From Latrodectus hesperus (Eukaryota; Arthropoda; Arachnida; Araneae; Theridiidae): a stretch of 64,000 bases of DNA. Positions 13,196 to 23,899 of this stretch are shown here, piece after piece; the first letter of the stretch is position 1, and every line of letters begins with the position of its first letter. The position numbers and the translations under genes are program-made. The notes under the pieces were generated by a model. That model had not been told where the DNA came from, searched no databases, and saw only the letters and a program-made list of their open reading frames with translations. The DNA is taken from NCBI GenBank assembly GCA_037975125.1, contig CM075853.1, positions 50,784,458 to 50,848,457 on the forward strand. Direction: 5' to 3'.

Positions 13196-13225
13196 CAAGT
13201 GTATTATCAGCTGATAATACACTTG
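13196..13225. repeat. Perfect 30-bp palindrome
   Basis: CAAGTGTATTATCAG is followed immediately by its exact reverse complement, with no spacer. It sits where the gypsy gag similarity stops. It can form a hairpin or cruciform and may mark a rearrangement junction. Confidence 0.97.
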
Positions 13226-13445
13226 TGTCGATAAATTAAGGATAATGCAAGTTCAGGCAAAGAAAGAGACAGAAGCAAAACAAATGTGACTTATTTGTAA
13301 AGTCTATTTATTAAACAAAAGGTAAAGAACAAAAAAAGCTATATGTTTGACATCATTGGTAAAAATTGCGATTTTTACTTCCTGGAGCAAATTACAAAAG
13401 AAAAGCCTATTTACAAAAACCAATATAACATGGTTGGTATAATGG

Positions 13446-14150
13446 TTAATACATAGTATGTCCCCCAGACAATGCAATACGTCTAGGCATGCTGAGTATC
13501 AAATTATCGATCTGATCTTGGGGAATATTGCACCACTCATCAAGCAATGCTCTCCGAAGCTCCGGTAGACATGTGGGAGGGGGTTGACGGGCTGCAATTC
13601 GTCTGCGCCAAGCATGTCCCACACATGGATTCAAGTCCAGTGAGTACGCTGGCCAGTCCATACGGGTGATATCCTCCGATTGAAGGCATTCGTCTACAAT
13701 GTTTGCACGGTGAGAACGAGCGTTGTCATCCATAAACAGAAATTCTGCACCCATGGCGCGCCGAAACAAACGTACATGTTGTTCCAGAATGACATCCTGA
13801 TAGATATGGACTGTCATGGCTACATTCTGAACATGCATATTAGTTCTGGAACCCTAAATAATTCCTCCCCGAACGAGCAATCCTTCACCACCTTAACGGT
13901 TTCATTCAGTGGTGTTCTCTTGGACTTAACGGGTAGCTGGCCCTCTCCATATGAAAGTCCGGCGAGAATCAGACTGAAAGCTAAACCTGGACTCGTCGGA
14001 AAACATCACACAACACCATTGTTGCAGTGTCCACAATGCAGGTGATGATAGCTCTCTACTCCAGGCTAACCACAGGCGACAGTGAGTTGCGGTAAGTGGA
14101 AAACATCTGACAGGCCTAGGAGCATATAGACCAATGTGCCCTAAGTGAAC
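13446..14150 (-). pseudogene. Tc1-like transposase remnant (copy A)
   Basis: A minus-strand Tc1-family transposase remnant. The N-terminal part, near 14150-13980, reads RPVRCFPLTATHC, then WTLQQW and FSDESRF (first catalytic Asp), broken by stops and frameshifts. The open C-terminal part (13838-13446) has MDDNARSHRA (second Asp), MDWPAYSLDLNP, then RRRIAARQPPPTCLPELRRA and IDNLILSMPRR. In active DD34E members an IE-x-VWD segment follows NP. Here it reads CVGHAW, so the catalytic Glu is lost. It is inactive. Terminal repeats could not be located, so the ends are approximate. It lies between the two halves of the gypsy element and is best read as an insertion into it. Confidence 0.85.
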
Positions 14151-14269
14151 ATTATTTTATTACTGATGCTTTGTCTAGGATAGAGGGATGTGGAGAGGAT
14201 TGTACCAACTCGAGTGTGACCTCATCACCTCACCTTTATGATGGCCGAATATTTCAAAGCCGTTAAACT

Positions 14270-15085
14270 TAAGTCCGTTGCTCACCTGCACCGCTATGTA
14301 TTTATGGCTTGGGTAGAAGAAATAATTATCCGTTTTACAATTGATATGGAAGCTTTGGCTGACGCACAGGCAAGGCTTTTCTCGATCCTTACCAAATCCT
14401 TCTAAATATATACTGTTTTTATAAGAGTTTCCCCATTTCAAATTCTGACAAACTTATTATTTGTGATATTTCATCTTCAAAAAAATCCTACCTATCGTGC
14501 CATCCATTTTTCGTAAACTTGTTTTTCAGAAATTCATGGACTGTCACATCCCCGCATTAGAGTGACTACAAAACTTATTTCACTTCGTTATGTATGGTCA
14601 AAATGCACAAAGATATAAAATTACGATGTCGCGCATGTGTATAATGTCAACGTACGAAGGTCCATAGACATGCCGTAAAATCTTATGGTGAGCTTATTCT
14701 ATCTCATGGTCGGTTTAAGTATGTACATATAGAACTTGCTGGCCCCTAGTCAACTCTCCATGATTTCGCGTACTGCTTAACTACAGTATATCGTTTTACT
14801 CGCAGTCACGTTTTTCTTAGGTATGACGCTATAACAATCCCTGCAGCGACACTATGATGAGCCTTTGAAGATCCGGAGGCTACCTAAGGACTACGTCATT
14901 TTAGTTCAAGCTTGTGAAAAGACTGTATCAGTTGACAGATTTAAACTTGCGTCTTTATTATTTGATGATTGTAATTGTACAGATATTTCACCACATTTCA
15001 CTTCTACACATATGAAAAAATACAATTACTTGTTTCGGAAGAACTATACATTTTCCCTATCGATTCGTTTCCACTTTGTGAAGAC
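14270..15085 (+). pseudogene. Ty3/gypsy pol remnant: RNase H end and integrase
   Basis: In shifting plus-strand frames I read IDMEALADAQA (region just after RNase H), DKLIICDISSSK, FRKLVFQKF, then RVTTKLISLRYVW and CQRTKVHRHA (integrase zinc-finger region). These are followed by HGRFKYVHIELAGP and LTTVYRFTR, where the first core Asp appears as Glu. The C-terminal part (about 14850-15000) has YDEPLKI, DYVILVQACEKTVSVDRFKL, the terminal GPY-like segment that precedes the LTR in this family. Multiple stops and frameshifts make it non-functional. Identification rests on motif order recognised by eye. Confidence 0.78.
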
Positions 15086-15093
15086 CAGGGAAA

Positions 15094-15281
15094 GTGGTGG
15101 CGCAATGTATATTTCATAGAAATTTCCTCTTCTTTCGTTGGCAGCGTCCACGAAGGATGAGGAAAGGTGAGTTTTGTACATACCTCTCGTTCTAAAAGAA
15201 GTATTCGTGTGAGTGGTTTGCTTATGTACTTTGTGTGTAATTTGTGTTGTATAATAAACTGTCGCATTGTGCAAACGTTAA
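15094..15281 (+). repeat. Right LTR of the decayed gypsy element
   Basis: It starts at GTGGTGGCGCAATGT, directly after the integrase C-terminal remnant, and ends at ACGTTAA. It matches the left copy (12377-12532) with substitutions and indels; it is about 30 bp longer. ATAATAAA-like sequence inside could be its polyadenylation signal. Confidence 0.75.
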
Positions 15282-15285
15282 TACC

Positions 15286-15860
15286 TAGGCACTGGTCCCA
15301 ACACAGTGAAGGTGCAACAGAGCATGTGAACTGAAGGAGAAGTGAATAGCGCAATATTTTTTTCTCCGATGAGTCCCGTTTTTTCTCTTCTTTCTGATAA
15401 GAGGCGTATTTTCATCTGGAGGGAATGTAGCACTGGAAACAATTCTGCGTTCGTGCTCGAAAGTGTCAGATTTGGTAGTGGGAAAGTGATGGTCTATGCT
15501 GGCATCTACAATGATGTACGCCATGTCATTTGAAATGAAGCTCTGACCAGCCCCCAATATAGGTTTGAGATCCTCAGAGTTATTGTAGTTCCTTATGCTG
15601 CAGCAGTTGGAGATGACTTCATGTCAATAGACGACACTGCAAGCCACATCGTGCCAACTTATTAAATGATTTCTTTTTGAAGGAAGGAATGATACGAATG
15701 GAATTGCGAGCATTTTCTACGAACATGAACTCAATATAGAGCATGATTGATTAATTCCAGACAGACGACTTGCTAGATGCGTATCACCCACGCAAACTCT
15801 CTATGAACTGGAAAGAGCTCTTCTAGACAGAACGTCCCATCCCCTCATTAATAGCCTGTA
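15286..15860 (+). pseudogene. Tc1-like transposase remnant (copy B)
   Basis: Directly after the right LTR, plus-strand frames read ATEHVN, FFSDESRFF (first catalytic Asp), SDKRRIFIWRECSTG, then SVRFGSGKVMVYAGI, VVPYAAAVGDDF and a weak DD-x-A-x-H segment. A decayed C-terminal tail runs to about 15860. The motif order is that of Tc1 DD34E transposases. Several frameshifts and stops are present. It belongs to a different Tc1 subgroup from copy A, judging by the segment after SDESRF. No N-terminal DNA-binding part is visible, so it is 5'-truncated, or the LTR element inserted into it. Confidence 0.75.
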
Positions 15861-18798
15861 ACTTTGAATATGATGTTTTTTAAACATATTGATAGATAAA
15901 ATTTGTGATGCATAATTTATTTGTATTTATTATGAACGTGCAAAGAATTCAATAGATTGTATATGCAGAATTTTAAATTTTTTAAAATTTATTATTTAAT
16001 AAATTTTATAATTTTGTTATATTAAAAGAAAAGAGCAAATTTCTTTCACTAACAGGAAAATATTTTTCAAATTATTTTATCATTTTTATAGCTAATTTGA
16101 AAGTATTATTTTTCACAAGATACAATATGTTGTAAGCACAAATATTCCATTAGAAATAGTGAGAGCTTTCTATAGTTTTCCAACCGAATTTTTTTTAAAA
16201 AATCATACATCTTTTTTCTTCGCTTGGTCTATAAGCATTTGAAAATTTTAATAATTATTTATTGATAGTCACATTAGTTGCGATTTTAGAAAACATGTAT
16301 GTGGTGACCATCATGTTTAGAAAATTAATTTTTTATATTGTATTTATTTATTTGATTTTTACATTTTAGTTATTGGTATGTAAAATTATTTAGTATTATT
16401 TGGTTTTGAATTAAATTACGAAAAAATTAAAGGCAATTTTTTTCATATGTGTGTGCAATTTTTCATCAAAAAAGCATTTTTCTTTTCTTAAAAATGCGTT
16501 ATATTTCAAAGTAATAAAATTTATAAAAACAAATATGCTTTTTAAATTTTTTATCCCTATTTAAAAAGTTAATAACATATTGATATTTCATGAATAATTC
16601 ACAAATAGAAATTATTTTAGGAAGCATAAATGCTGTATTAAGATAAGTTTGCAAAAAAATTATTTTTCACGATAGAATATACCATAAATGTTTTTATGAA
16701 GTACTAGAAATAAAGTCTTTAATCAAATTGGAATACTTTTATAATTTGCATGATAAAATATTGATAAACTATAAAGAAAAATTCCTAGTTATAAGTATTT
16801 TCAGATAATCAGACAACTACAACAAAATCTGTTTCACAAGCAAAGGATTTCAAACTTTGAACTCTTCATGCTGATAAAATGTTAAAATAATCGCAAGCAA
16901 AAAACTAAGCCTTTTTTTAAAAAATATCCTATTTATTTTTTTCAAACGATATTTTATGATTATTTTTGAGCATTTATTTCATTTATTTTTCTTATTATAT
17001 TCTCATTATTTTGCTATAAATTATAATTCTGTGATTATTTAAATTTTGCATGAAAATATTTCCATATACAAGCAATGATTGCTTACTTAAATTTATGTAT
17101 TATTTTGTTTTGATTAATGTATTTAGTTATTTTAAAATATTTATCGATTAATAGAAGTGTAAAAAAACAAATGTTAAACTTTCCAATTCCAAATAGAAAA
17201 TAGCTTCTTCTTACATTCATCACATGTACCTACTTACATACAATGAACTTCAGAAGTATTTCAAAATGAACAGCATTTCTGTGTCGCAAAGAATGAAATT
17301 TCTTAAGAATCTTTTCAAAAGCTTGCAACCGTACCTACTAGACAACAGTGCAATCTATAGATTCAATTATTTAAAATTATAGAACTGAAGTTTTACTTTT
17401 TACTTTAAATAACCAAAATAATTTCTCCCCAGTAATTATATGCCTTAGAAATATTTGAATAAGAATTTACCATTATTTTGTCTACAAGATAAAATTTTCC
17501 TAAAATCGGTTACAACGCAATTCAAATATTACATTTTCCTCATGTTTTAAATTTCAGGAGTTTTTAATCATATTGAGGAGTGACAGAAAAAGTACTGACT
17601 GCTTGTGAATGTGTTATGCAAAATTCATTCTTTGCTCCGTGTATAAAAACATTTAAAAATGTTTCGTCTCATTTTATACAAATTTCTTGTTAGCTACTTC
17701 CACTGCAGATTGTCAAGGATAAAATTTAATTTTTTTATCCTTATATAATTAATAGCAAAACTAATGTCTTCGAAAAATTAAATTTAGAATTGTATAAGAA
17801 AATTTTCTTAAAGTTCAAACTTTCAAGTTTTTAATATTTAAAAGCGAAATAATAGATAAAAAATTTGTTTCTAATCATATTTTGATTAATAATTGGCTTA
17901 AATATAAGCACTAAAATTGTAATTTTTTTTTTGTTAAAATGAAGAAAAGCTTTTTGTGCTTTATATTTTATTCTTTCGGATAAATAATATAAATAAATAA
18001 TCTAGAATATTTAGTGTTTAATAAATAAATGGTTGGTAAATACATATATAATGTGTCTAGGAGAATATTCATATTTAAATCCATATCTCAAAATTTATCC
18101 CGTTATATCTAAATATTGGAATTTATATTAAAAAAATTAAAATTGGAGTTTAAATGTAAAATGTAACCAATAAGTGCATAATATTCTAAAAATACTATAT
18201 ACAGTAATGAAGAAAATTAGTACTCATTTTTATATGAAAATAATGTTATTGATTATTTATAAATGCATTTAAAACAGGTTACTAATGTATTTAAAGCAAA
18301 ATTAAAGAAATTTAAAGCAAAAAATATGGAATTACTCAAATAAAAACGAATTTGTAATTAAATAAATTTGTTTATTGAAACAAATAAATGAATTTTCTGT
18401 TTTTAATCCTTTAATATATTTATATAAGTATTCAAATTGATTTTAATATTTTATAAAGAAAATCTTAATTATTCCCAGTGTGTCAAAACCTGATAAAAAT
18501 ATAATGAAATTACATATTGCTTTGTCAGATTTTTATGTCACTTGTTGAACTATAATATTTTTTAAAACAAATATTTTATTTACTACACACGTTTTAAGAG
18601 ATTAAAAAATGTAATTTATTATTTTGCAAATGTGGTGTTAAGTTGTGAAAGGAATATAAATATTTACATTGGTATGCAATTTGTTGCTTAGATATAAATA
18701 GAAAAATATATAACATTTACAATTTGAAACAAAATATTAACTAATGATATTAATTAACAATTGTTTAGTACATACTAATAAATATATGAACAGCATAC
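15861..18798. other. Predicted A1 intron, AT-rich, nothing recognised
   Basis: This stretch lies between the transposon cluster and the predicted noncoding first exon of A1. It is AT-rich with no frames or motifs worth calling. If the first-exon prediction is right, it is spliced out of the A1 transcript. Confidence 0.5.
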
Positions 18799-18964
18799 CT
18801 ATAAAAGTTGAAATCTTTGAGATGATATAATTAAATTTTCAACAGAACAAGACTCTAAATCTGGATCCAAAACTTAAGTCATGTTACGTTAAGTTAGAAA
18901 TGCTCTTCATTACTATCGCATCTTATATTATCGCATTTTTTTCTGAAAGAATGATTTTGATTGG
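18799..18964 (-). promoter_or_regulatory. Predicted noncoding exon 1 and promoter of A1
   Basis: The minus strand carries CTTTTATAG|GTATGCTG, a good splice donor with the exon ending at 18799. A homologous segment upstream of A2 ends in CTTTTCATTG|GTAAGTTG at 53554. Both share an AAGATTTC-ACTTTT block beside the donor, an ATGAAGRGCAWTTT block, and a CCAAT box (reverse complement of ATTGG at 18960-18964) about 165 nt from the donor. An AATATAAG element lies between them. Splicing from here to 11973 gives an intron of about 6.8 kb. The transcript start is not defined, and RNA evidence would decide. Confidence 0.55.
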
Positions 18965-20789
18965 CTGTTTTTAGGATGCGTCAGGAACCTCTGTGATGAC
19001 TGTTTCTACATTGTGTTTGGATTTATCATTTTCTGATTGATTCCTTCTTATAAAACAGAACATATTTAATACAGATACGATAGAAATTCCAAATATGTTT
19101 TGGAAAATCTTCTGGCTCAGCATGTATGTCCATTTTTGGACTTGGCGCCATAAAACCAAACCAACCAAATATGTTTTAGAAAATATATACATTTTTTATA
19201 GTTTTGAAATATTTCAATGGAGAATTTGCAATATAATCTTTAATATGAAGCGGTATAATTTGTAATGTTAATTTTATTAACTTTATTTTCCTCCATGTTT
19301 ATACTTTGCATGAAATTCAATACACAATGATTTTCGAGGATTTAGAATATTAAGAATTGAATATTGCAGTTTATAGTTATTTGAAAGGCAGGTTTCAAAT
19401 TTTCAACTCCATAATTGTTACTATTGATGAAATTATTATTGTAAAAATTTTTCTATACGTAAATAGTTTAAAATAATTTTGAAGTCATTCATTTGTATTT
19501 ATTGTTAAAAATCAGTTCGATGAAAATTTTCCAAAATATATGAGCATGTAGTTTAAAATATGTCTTCTGAATGATCAAAATTTTTCGCAAATCAGATTTC
19601 AATTTTGTGTCAAGTTCAGTAAAGAAGTATGATATAAATATAGTAATAAAATCATTAAAATTTAAAATTTGTTTTTGTTTTCGATAAAAATATTCAATTG
19701 TAGATAGTGATTAGGATGTTTGCGAAATATTTACAAGCATGAAAAATATTCGTATGGGATACAAACTTTCGATATATATCATCAAAAAATTTTTTTCTCA
19801 TATTTGATTAAAAAGAAAATGCGTGGCAAAGAGTATGTAATAAAATATACACTGAAATCAATTGTATCATAAAAAATTTTTTTTCTCAATTTTGAAATAT
19901 TTCTTCTTGACACCATTCGAATTACTAATACCTCGTACTTCCAGAAAGTGACGTCATAGCGGTAAAAGGTAGTAACAGGAAGGTGCAAAATCCACCTTGT
20001 AAAGAGGGGGAGTAAGCTTCGATATTCATTGTTAAAATATTAATTCTCAGATCAAATTGAGTGCATTTGAGGAATATTCTTTTTCAAGAATGATTTAGGT
20101 TGATTATTCAAGAGTATTTTGATCTTCTAATCAAAATTTAATTGCAATATTCATTTCATATTTTGAGTTGTAAAACATGTTTACTTTTCTTTTTCATAAA
20201 TAAAATTAATGCACTTTAATTACTTTTAAAAATGACAAAACAAATTTGTATATTATTTAAGTTTTTTTATATATATGTCCCATTTTATTATAAATAAATT
20301 CTGTTAGAAATATGTCAAAAATCATGGAAGTTATGTGTTATATAGTGGTATATTAAGGAACAATATGATAATATTATGATACCAATTTTAGCTCAAATCT
20401 ATCGCACTTATATTTTGCTTTTATTGTAAGCACTTGTGAAATTAAGGTTTACTGGTGGCAAATTTCTAAAAAATAGTTAAAGATTTATTATGAAATTTAT
20501 CAATTTATTTGAAGTTCATTAGAGATCATAATAAACTAAAGGGATTTTAAAAAATAAGCTTGAAAAGCTTTTTATTTTGAATAATGAAAATGAATACAAT
20601 ATTATGAAACTGATCCACATATTTGTGAATCAGGAAAACACATTAAATTGAGACATGTCTTAAATAACACCTAATTTGCAAATTAACTTGTAAATAATTA
20701 AAAAAAATTTAGTTTAGTAAGAAACTTCCATATTTTTCAAATAGCAATTTATTACGTAAAAGTTATGTATGTGGGAAATTAATAAAAGA
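18965..20789. other. Intergenic between A1 promoter and B1 3' end
   Basis: AT-rich sequence without recognisable genes. A slightly GC-richer patch at about 19900-20020 shows no protein or repeat similarity I recognise. Confidence 0.5.
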
Positions 20790-20795
20790 TTTATT
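20790..20795 (-). terminator. Candidate polyadenylation signal of B1
   Basis: AATAAA on the minus strand lies about 64 nt past the B1 stop codon, a normal position for a polyadenylation hexamer. The hexamer is common by chance in DNA this AT-rich. Confidence 0.4.
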
Positions 20796-20858
20796 TTTAG
20801 CAATTTTTTCATATCAATTCAATGTGCATGATGTGACATGTTCACATCAAGAGTACAT

Positions 20859-21791
20859 TTACATATCTGGAAACCAATTTGGAATGTCAGTATCTTTCGT
20901 TTTCTCAAAGAATTTTTTACTTAATCTTTCATTTTGCTCTGTGGTAAAAACATTTTTCCAATCTCCAACAATGCCTTTGCGTATGAATTTCTTACCAATT
21001 TTTGGAATGCATTCAGAATTGCATTTAGTGCCTTCATCAGTTGAAGAATCCTTTATAAACTTGGATGGTTTGTCATATAATGGGCTAAAATATTCATTCA
21101 TGTACTTGAAACTGGTGTAATGAATGATATTGTTGAGAACAGTGTTATCATTTTCGATCGTGTCGATGTATTCCTTACCGAGAAATGCTGCTAATTTGAG
21201 GATGACACTTCTTATGTCTTCCTTCATATTTTCGTAAGTCGTGTAGAAGACATTTGGATCATTGCGGTGAGGATACCATGACAACAAGTGATCAAAGTAG
21301 TCATTATATTCCACTTCTCCCGCCATGAAAGCTTCGAAGAAATCATCAAATTCTCCATCTTCAAAATCTGTTGAAGGACTTTTAGCATGATGATAAAAAG
21401 ACACACAGCAGTCTTTAGGATTCCTTACTACGAATATATATTTCGCTTCGGAAGATAAAGGCATATGAGTGTATGGTAGATGTGTTTTAAGTGTTCCAGG
21501 ACGAGGCATTTTATTGATGCCTTCAAGCCCAAACTTATCAATAAAAGGAGAGTATGTTCTGAAAAGAGATATATCTTCCAATTCTTTTCCTTTCCGAAAG
21601 ATATACAGAGCAACGTTCTGCATCCAAGTTGTGCCACACTTAGGATACGTTACAATGAATACGTCTTCTGGCTTTGGTTTGTAATTCAGCGCTTCACGAA
21701 AACAATTTGGTGGGAATGGTATTGGATACAAAATGCCATCCATTTCGGCATATCGTGGTTTCTTGATAACTCTATCCAATTTGGAGCTCAT
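20859..21791 (-). CDS. Cytosolic sulfotransferase, subtype B (copy B1)
   Basis: A 310-residue complete SULT-family enzyme predicted to transfer sulfate from PAPS to a small-molecule acceptor in the cytosol. Motifs are TYPKCGTTW at 48-56 (Lys51), KTHLP at 102-106 (catalytic His104), RNPKD at 123-127 with VSFYHH, and RKGIVGDWKN at 271-280. It ends in NWFPDM. The coding sequence is one exon. A splice acceptor (TTTCTTTTCAG, exon from 21800) lies 9 nt before the ATG, which supports this start. It is clearly the same family as A1 and A2. It differs in the segment before the RKG motif (residues about 240-268), which is short, charged and unlike the A type. B2 is its broken sister copy. The predicted first exon is at 35138, giving an intron of about 13 kb. 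The substrate is unknown. Confidence 0.93.
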   Translation of the reverse strand: MSSKLDRVIKKPRYAEMDGILYPIPFPPNCFREALNYKPKPEDVFIVTYPKCGTTWMQNVALYIFRKGKELEDISLFRTYSPFIDKFGLEGINKMPRPGTLKTHLPYTHMPLSSEAKYIFVVRNPKDCCVSFYHHAKSPSTDFEDGEFDDFFEAFMAGEVEYNDYFDHLLSWYPHRNDPNVFYTTYENMKEDIRSVILKLAAFLGKEYIDTIENDNTVLNNIIHYTSFKYMNEYFSPLYDKPSKFIKDSSTDEGTKCNSECIPKIGKKFIRKGIVGDWKNVFTTEQNERLSKKFFEKTKDTDIPNWFPDM

Positions 21792-21800
21792 TATGATTAT
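21792..21800 (-). promoter_or_regulatory. 5' UTR end and 3' splice site of B1
   Basis: The minus strand reads AATTTCTTTTCAG followed by nine bases and then the ATG. The same arrangement (CCCTTTCAG, then 13 nt, then ATG) precedes B2. This supports a 5' UTR intron and fixes the start codon. Confidence 0.75.
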
Positions 21801-23899
21801 CTGAAAAGAAATTATTTTTGTTACATTTTCTACAATTTGGTTAATAAAATGTTGAAAATATGTTCAATTCCTTTTTAATGCCATAACACGCGTGTTTAAC
21901 TAAGGATTTCATTTTTTTTACATTTTAAAAATAATGAGTCTACTATTAATATGCTGGAAACTACAAATGTTTATGCTATTGCTTAATGATCCATAAAAGA
22001 GAGAGAGAAGGAAAAAATACTCTTATTGTTAATAATATTTCTTGAATTAATGTATAAAATGTTAGTCAATAACAATAAACAATAAAAATTTTAAATAAGC
22101 ATTTGCATAATTTTATTAAAAATTTGTGCTCACATACAGAATATACTTAATAGTTATATGATTAAATCTTATTTAGATTTCACTATCTTTTTAACCATAG
22201 GCTTCTCTAGAACATTAACGTTCATTCGTTAGATTGTACATTATCTAAAATAAACGGTAAATTTTAATTTTAAACACTTATAATATATACTTAGTTAATT
22301 ACTACATCTCCAAAAACTCATATTCAAAACTCAAAAACTCATTGATCATATTTCAGTTGGCTGTATATCGAAAATTCGGAACAGTTGATTCGAAGTAATA
22401 TTCAATCAGCGAAGCCTCTACCAATGTATACATTTGAGTTCTCATCCTTAATTTATCCTTGCATATCCGAGAAGAAGAAAAACGCATATTTTTATCCACA
22501 TCTCGAAACAGCTATAATTAAACAAACTTTCGTGATCTTATTTTCAAGGAATTCGTTACTGACATTCAGAATATTTACCAGATAGAGTATTGTCAGTTAA
22601 TTTTTTATAATAAAATTATAATTCCAAAGTAATTGCTCTAAGAAAATCTCGGTCTTTGAAAGGAGTGCCGAAAGCTCCACTGACTGTTGAAAATCTTCGA
22701 TTAATGTTAGCCAAATCTGAAAAAAATCCTTTTAAGTTCTTTCTGAAACAGGAAGAAAAACTTAACTTTAAGCAGAAGCAACAGAAAATCTTTCGCTTCA
22801 AGTGGAAGAAGACAAACCCAATAGTATCAGCACACAAGTGCCAGTGCACATCATGAGAATAATTGGATATGATTTGCTAAATTAACTAGAAAACTATGTG
22901 GAGTATCTTTACAAATTTCAATTGTAGATAGATAACTTTCAAATGATTTCGAGAATCGCGATTCAGGTTTTCACTTTTTCCCACTCATTTTGAGGTTGGT
23001 TCAAAATAGTTTTTTTTATATTTTAAAGGCAAAGGAAATGCACTTTTATTTGAATCGCGTTTGGCGATTATTCACAATTGGTAAATTCAGGAACCAGAAA
23101 ATCCCATTCGATATTATAAATTCTATTGCTATAACCAAACGTTGGTTGGTGATGGCGTCGTTTATTTTTGGATCATAATTTTTCCAAGGAATTAAATGCT
23201 AGAAGTCAAATAACAGAATCCATTACTTCTCAAATTCCCAGACTTCAATCAGTATGACTTTTAAAATATTTGAAGGATCTCGTATGTCATGATAAGCACT
23301 TCCCATTACAATCAACTATTGAACATGCTATATTACAATACGAGATGTCAATTAAAATGATAGTATTCATGTTAAACAAAATTTTTTGCAACATAAGTTT
23401 GATACTTACGTATTATCCTCACCACAGCCAATTTTGCTCCAAAATTTATGTAGAATTAGCAAGTATTCTACAGTCGGAAAAATTTTAACTATTGAAAAAA
23501 TTTAATTGGAAATTTTCTTGGAAAATATTTTTAAAATTTATTCAGCTTCGAAAATTGAGGTTACTTTAACACGTAAATACAAAAATTTTTTAATTACTGT
23601 AAATGTGGGTTAAATGTGTAATTCATTAAATAGCAGTTTTTTTCATTTAAATTCTGAACTAATTTTATTTCTTCTAACAGATTTCTACACATTTAAAATC
23701 CTATACAAGACTTTCTAACTTCCTGATTAATACTTTTATCTGAAGGCAATTTTAAATTTGGATCGTTTAATCAGGGTCATATCTCTAAGTCTTGTCTCTT
23801 ACTTGATGTGAAAGTTTGTAAGACGCAAAGAACAAATACAAGGCCAACCTTGTTATTTCTCTTGATCTCAATCATCTGTAAGAAAACCACATTAAATCT
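21801..23899. other. Predicted B1 intron, nothing recognised
   Basis: Short plus-strand frames near 22385-23180 (60-77 codons) have no recognisable motif. They are probably chance, or parts of an unrecognised old repeat. No other signal is visible. Confidence 0.45.

Larger units (their letters stand above)
12377..15281 (+). mobile_element. Decayed Ty3/gypsy LTR retrotransposon, interrupted
   Basis: Two related direct repeats (12377-12532 and 15094-15281) flank a gag remnant on the left and integrase remnants on the right, all reading on the plus strand. This is the order expected of an LTR element. The remainder of gag, protease, reverse transcriptase and most of RNase H is missing. Its place is taken by a minus-strand Tc1 remnant (about 13446-14150) and short unassigned sequence. 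Every frame carries stops and frameshifts, so the element is inactive. It lies in the predicted first intron of sulfotransferase A1, on the opposite strand. Confidence 0.8.

Noticed and set aside
13680..14045. 121-codon plus-strand frame
   Set aside because: It is antisense to the Tc1 transposase remnant, which has recognisable motifs on the minus strand.
22385..23180. Several 60-77-codon frames on both strands in the B1 intron
   Set aside because: No motif, no conserved start or splice context, and lengths expected by chance at this composition.
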